Source: Nocardia aurantia
GTDB lineage: Bacteria > Actinomycetota > Actinomycetes > Mycobacteriales > Mycobacteriaceae
Length of the DNA stretch: 64,000 nucleotides
Assembly: GCF_009604425.1 (NCBI RefSeq)
Contig: NZ_WEGI01000020.1
Span: 1 to 64,000 of the forward strand
Reading direction: 5' to 3'
The notes under the pieces are model-generated. The model was not told the origin of the DNA, did no database searches, and saw nothing but the letters and a program-made list of their open reading frames with translations. Below, piece by piece: positions 61,883 to 64,000 of the stretch (position 1 is its first letter; every line of letters starts with the position of its first letter). A program made the translations under genes and the position numbers.

Positions 61883-63349
61883 CTATCGATCGGTGGCGGC
61901 GCGCACGCCCTCCTCGATGCGTTTGCCGATCTGCGGGTCGACGTTCTTCCAGTACTCGAACACCCGGGACAGCACCGGTTCCCGCACCCCGTCGAGCACA
62001 TGGCCGATCACGTTGCCCACCAAGCGATCACGCTGTGCGTCGTCGAGCACGTCGCGGACCAGCGTGCCGGCCTGACCGAAATCGTCGTCCTCGGCGTGCC
62101 GGACGTAACCCGTGCGGACCAGTTCCGGGTCGAAGCTCCAGCGGCCCTCGTCGCCGGCGGCATTCGGGTCGGCATGCGGTCCGCCGAACGAATTCGGCGC
62201 GTACACCGGCACTTCCGGGGCGTTGAAGCCGTGCCGCATCGCGCCCTCCTTGGAGTAGGAGCGCACCTCGGCCGCGTGCGGCCGGTTCGGCGGCAGCTCG
62301 GCGTAGTTCGCGCCGATCCGATAGCGGTGCGCGTCGCTGTAGGCGAACACCCGGCCCAGCAGCATCTTGTCCGGTGAGAAGCCGATTCCGGGAACGAGAT
62401 TCGACGGTTCGAAGGCGGCCTGCTCGATCTCGACGAAGTAGTTCGCCGGGTTGCGGTTCAGTGTCCACCTGCCGACCTCGGTCAGCGGATAGTCGCGGTG
62501 CGACCAGATCTTGGTGAGGTCGAAGGGGTTGAAGCGGTAGGACTCCGCCTCGGCGACCGGCATGATCTGCACGTACAGCGTCCAACTGGGGAAGTCGCCG
62601 CGCTCGATCGCGTCCCAGAGGTCGCGGCGGTGGTGATCGGCGTCCCGGCCGGCGATCTCGTCCGCCTCGGCCTGGGTGAGGAAGTCGACGCCCTGGTCGG
62701 TCTTGAAATGGTATTTCACCCAGAAGCGTTCGCCCGCGGCGTTGGTCCACTGATAGGTGTGCGATCCGTACCCGTTCATGTGGCGATAGGTCTTCGGGAT
62801 GCCGCGGTCGCCCATCAGCCAGGTCACCTGGTGTGCGGATTCCGGGCGCAGCGTCCAGAAGTCCCACTGCATGTTGTGGTCGCGAAGTCCGTTGCCCGGC
62901 AACCGCTTCTGCGAGCGGATGAAGTCGGGGAATTTGATCGCGTCCCGGATGAAGAAGACCGGGGTGTTGTTGCCGACGAGGTCGTAGTTGCCGTCGGGGG
63001 TGTAGAACTTGACCGCGAAACCCCGGGGGTCGCGCCAGGTGTCGGGGCTGCCCTGCTCGCCGGCGACGGTGGAGAACCGCGCCAGTGACGCGGTGCGCGC
63101 ACCGGGGGCGAAGAGTTTCGCGGAGGTGTAGCGGCTCACGTCGCCGGTGACCACCAATTCACCGTGTGCGCCCGCGCCTTTCGCGTGCACCACGCGTTCC
63201 GGCACGCGCTCGCGGTTGAACTGGGCCAGCTTCTCGATCAGGTAGAAGTCGTGCAGGGCGACGGGTCCCTGCGGGCCCGCGGTCAGCGATTCGTCGTCGC
63301 TGGCGACCGGGATACCGCTGTTGGTCGTGGTCGGCTCGGATGTCGTCAT
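61883..63349 (-). CDS. katA: Catalase (monofunctional, haem)
   Basis: A 488-residue small-subunit clade catalase that dismutates hydrogen peroxide. ATG at 63349 (MTTSEPTTTNSGIPVASD) fits the clade length; a longer upstream reading runs back through the furA-katA gap and is rejected. The catalytic histidine is His55 in RVVHAKGAGAHGELV, the asparagine is in NTPVFFIRDAIKFPDFI, and the haem-ligating tyrosine is in RVFAYSDAHRYRIGANYAEL. It lies 11 nt downstream of furA, so the two are one operon; mycobacteria pair furA with the unrelated KatG, whereas here a monofunctional catalase takes that place. Confidence 0.95.
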   Translation of the reverse strand: MTTSEPTTTNSGIPVASDDESLTAGPQGPVALHDFYLIEKLAQFNRERVPERVVHAKGAGAHGELVVTGDVSRYTSAKLFAPGARTASLARFSTVAGEQGSPDTWRDPRGFAVKFYTPDGNYDLVGNNTPVFFIRDAIKFPDFIRSQKRLPGNGLRDHNMQWDFWTLRPESAHQVTWLMGDRGIPKTYRHMNGYGSHTYQWTNAAGERFWVKYHFKTDQGVDFLTQAEADEIAGRDADHHRRDLWDAIERGDFPSWTLYVQIMPVAEAESYRFNPFDLTKIWSHRDYPLTEVGRWTLNRNPANYFVEIEQAAFEPSNLVPGIGFSPDKMLLGRVFAYSDAHRYRIGANYAELPPNRPHAAEVRSYSKEGAMRHGFNAPEVPVYAPNSFGGPHADPNAAGDEGRWSFDPELVRTGYVRHAEDDDFGQAGTLVRDVLDDAQRDRLVGNVIGHVLDGVREPVLSRVFEYWKNVDPQIGKRIEEGVRAATDR

Positions 63350-63360
63350 TCGGAACCCTC

Positions 63361-63846
63361 CTAGGGCCGGCGGGCAACCTCCTCGATCGGAGAGCTGCCG
63401 GATTTCTCGGGGGCGGATGTACTGTCCGCCCGGCAGTTCGGGCACAGGCCCCAATACACGACCTCGGCCTCGTCGACCGCGAAACCGTGCGCGTCCGACG
63501 GATCGAGACACGGGGCATGTCCGACGGCGCAGTCGACATCGGCGACCGTGCCGCAACTTCTGCACACCAGGTGGTGGTGGTTGTCCCCGATCCGCGCCTC
63601 GTACAAGGCGGCGGAGCCGGCCGGTTCGATGCGGCGCAGCAGCCCGGCGTTGACGCAGGCGTGCAGGACGTCGTAGATCGCCTGGGTCGACACCGTGCCG
63701 AGCGCCTCCCGAACCCGGGCAGCCACCTGGTCGGCATCCGAATGCGGTTGGGTCACAACAGCATCCAGCACCGCCACCCGCGGGGCCGTGACCCGCAGGC
63801 CGACCGCGCGTAAGCGTTCGCGCGGATCGAATCCGCTGATGTGCAT
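63361..63846 (-). CDS. furA: FurA-type peroxide-responsive repressor
   Basis: A Fur-family regulator of 161 residues from ATG 63846 (MHISGFDPRERLRAVGLR); ATG at 63852, two codons earlier, is the alternative. The winged helix is LRVTAPRVAVLDAVVTQPHS. The metal sites are DNHHHLVCRSCG and LCPNCRAD, giving the two zinc CxxC pairs, and DVDCAVGHAPCLDPSDAHGF is characteristic of FurA of mycobacteria and Streptomyces. FurA represses its own operon and the linked catalase gene, released by peroxide. The chosen start agrees with a leaderless transcript predicted from the promoter. Confidence 0.93.
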   Translation of the reverse strand: MHISGFDPRERLRAVGLRVTAPRVAVLDAVVTQPHSDADQVAARVREALGTVSTQAIYDVLHACVNAGLLRRIEPAGSAALYEARIGDNHHHLVCRSCGTVADVDCAVGHAPCLDPSDAHGFAVDEAEVVYWGLCPNCRADSTSAPEKSGSSPIEEVARRP

Positions 63847-63853
63847 GACCATG

Positions 63854-63881
63854 AGTATGCCCCTATTCTGGAATAAGTCAA
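63854..63881 (-). promoter_or_regulatory. furA promoter with Fur-type operator in the spacer
   Basis: On the furA strand, TTGACT (63876-63881) and CATACT (63854-63859) are 16 bp apart. The spacer contains TATTC-CA-GAATA (63864-63875), a perfect dyad like the FurA boxes of actinobacteria. Bound repressor would directly block RNA polymerase. Transcription should start near 63847, at the furA ATG. Confidence 0.65.
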
Positions 63882-63956
63882 GAAAAGACCGGTCGGTTAC
63901 TTTCGGCCGGATCACGCCACCGCGACCCGGGCCGGGGGTACCCCGCCGGAGAGCAA

Positions 63957-64000
63957 TCACCCGGCGACCAGGGCGAACGGGAGCATGCTCATCGTCCAGT
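63957..64000 (-). CDS. Possible C-terminal end of a gene cut by the window
   Basis: Reading the minus strand from the window edge gives a hydrophobic segment ending WTMSMLPFALVAG and a TGA at 63957-63959. Only about 14 codons are visible, so this may be the tail of a membrane protein or chance. Confidence 0.2.
   Translation of the reverse strand, partial: WTMSMLPFALVAG

Overview
The window is high-GC actinobacterial DNA, most likely from Nocardia or a close mycolic-acid-containing relative. As I recall the M. tuberculosis map, a conserved backbone matches the stretch Rv3721c to Rv3708c: dnaX, the cyclopropane-synthase-like/FAD-oxidase pair, an SRPBCC protein, ebfC-recR, murT-gatD, leuA and ask-asd. 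The PknK-type kinase and the furA-catalase pair also fit Mycobacteriales. No rRNA, tRNA, CRISPR array, insertion sequence or prophage was seen, so this is ordinary chromosome.

Layout. 1-9 kb: a DUF2207 membrane protein, two tandem neutral zinc metallopeptidases, an MMPL transporter, the ammonium channel AmtB with an upstream GlnR-like box, and an unknown gene. 9-16 kb: dnaX with a very long repeat-filled linker, then a fadA-fadB beta-oxidation operon. 16-24 kb: a PknK-like kinase/STAND protein, a tiny membrane-peptide gene whose ribosome binding site is locked in a hairpin, and a coupled pair of lipid-methylation-type genes facing an SRPBCC gene. 24-28 kb: a coupled pair of acyl-CoA dehydrogenases, ebfC, recR and an unknown gene.

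28-38 kb: a tightly packed four-gene block (transglutaminase/DUF2126 protein, circularly permuted ATP-grasp/alpha-E protein, second transglutaminase, zinc-ribbon metalloprotease). It resembles Rv2566-Rv2569c of M. tuberculosis and is likely a peptide or protein modification system whose product is unknown. A DUF5685 protein with an 18-cysteine tail faces it. 38-43 kb: a TauE/SafE exporter, leuA preceded by a leucine-rich leader peptide and alternative hairpins, and a ParA/MinD-like ATPase with a proline-rich N-terminus. 43-55 kb: a LysR/EamA divergent pair, a Tat-exported FAD oxidoreductase, a PPOX-family protein, murT-gatD (peptidoglycan amidation), a Tat-exported cholesterol-oxidase-like enzyme, a voltage-sensor-like membrane protein, LtrA, a second SRPBCC protein and a DUF1918 protein.

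55-64 kb: ask-asd (the aspartate pathway feeding lysine, methionine, threonine and diaminopimelate), a TetR/SnoaL divergent pair, a serine hydrolase, an unaccompanied LutC-type LUD protein, a structured non-coding stretch with two candidate microproteins, and a furA-catalase pair with a Fur-type palindrome inside the promoter.

The strongest candidates for something undescribed are the hairpin-gated 43-residue peptide gene at 20.0 kb, the ATP-grasp/transglutaminase block, the 12-copy 51-bp repeat inside dnaX, and the structured microprotein region at 61.3-61.8 kb. All family assignments come from reading the sequence and from memory; no database search was run.
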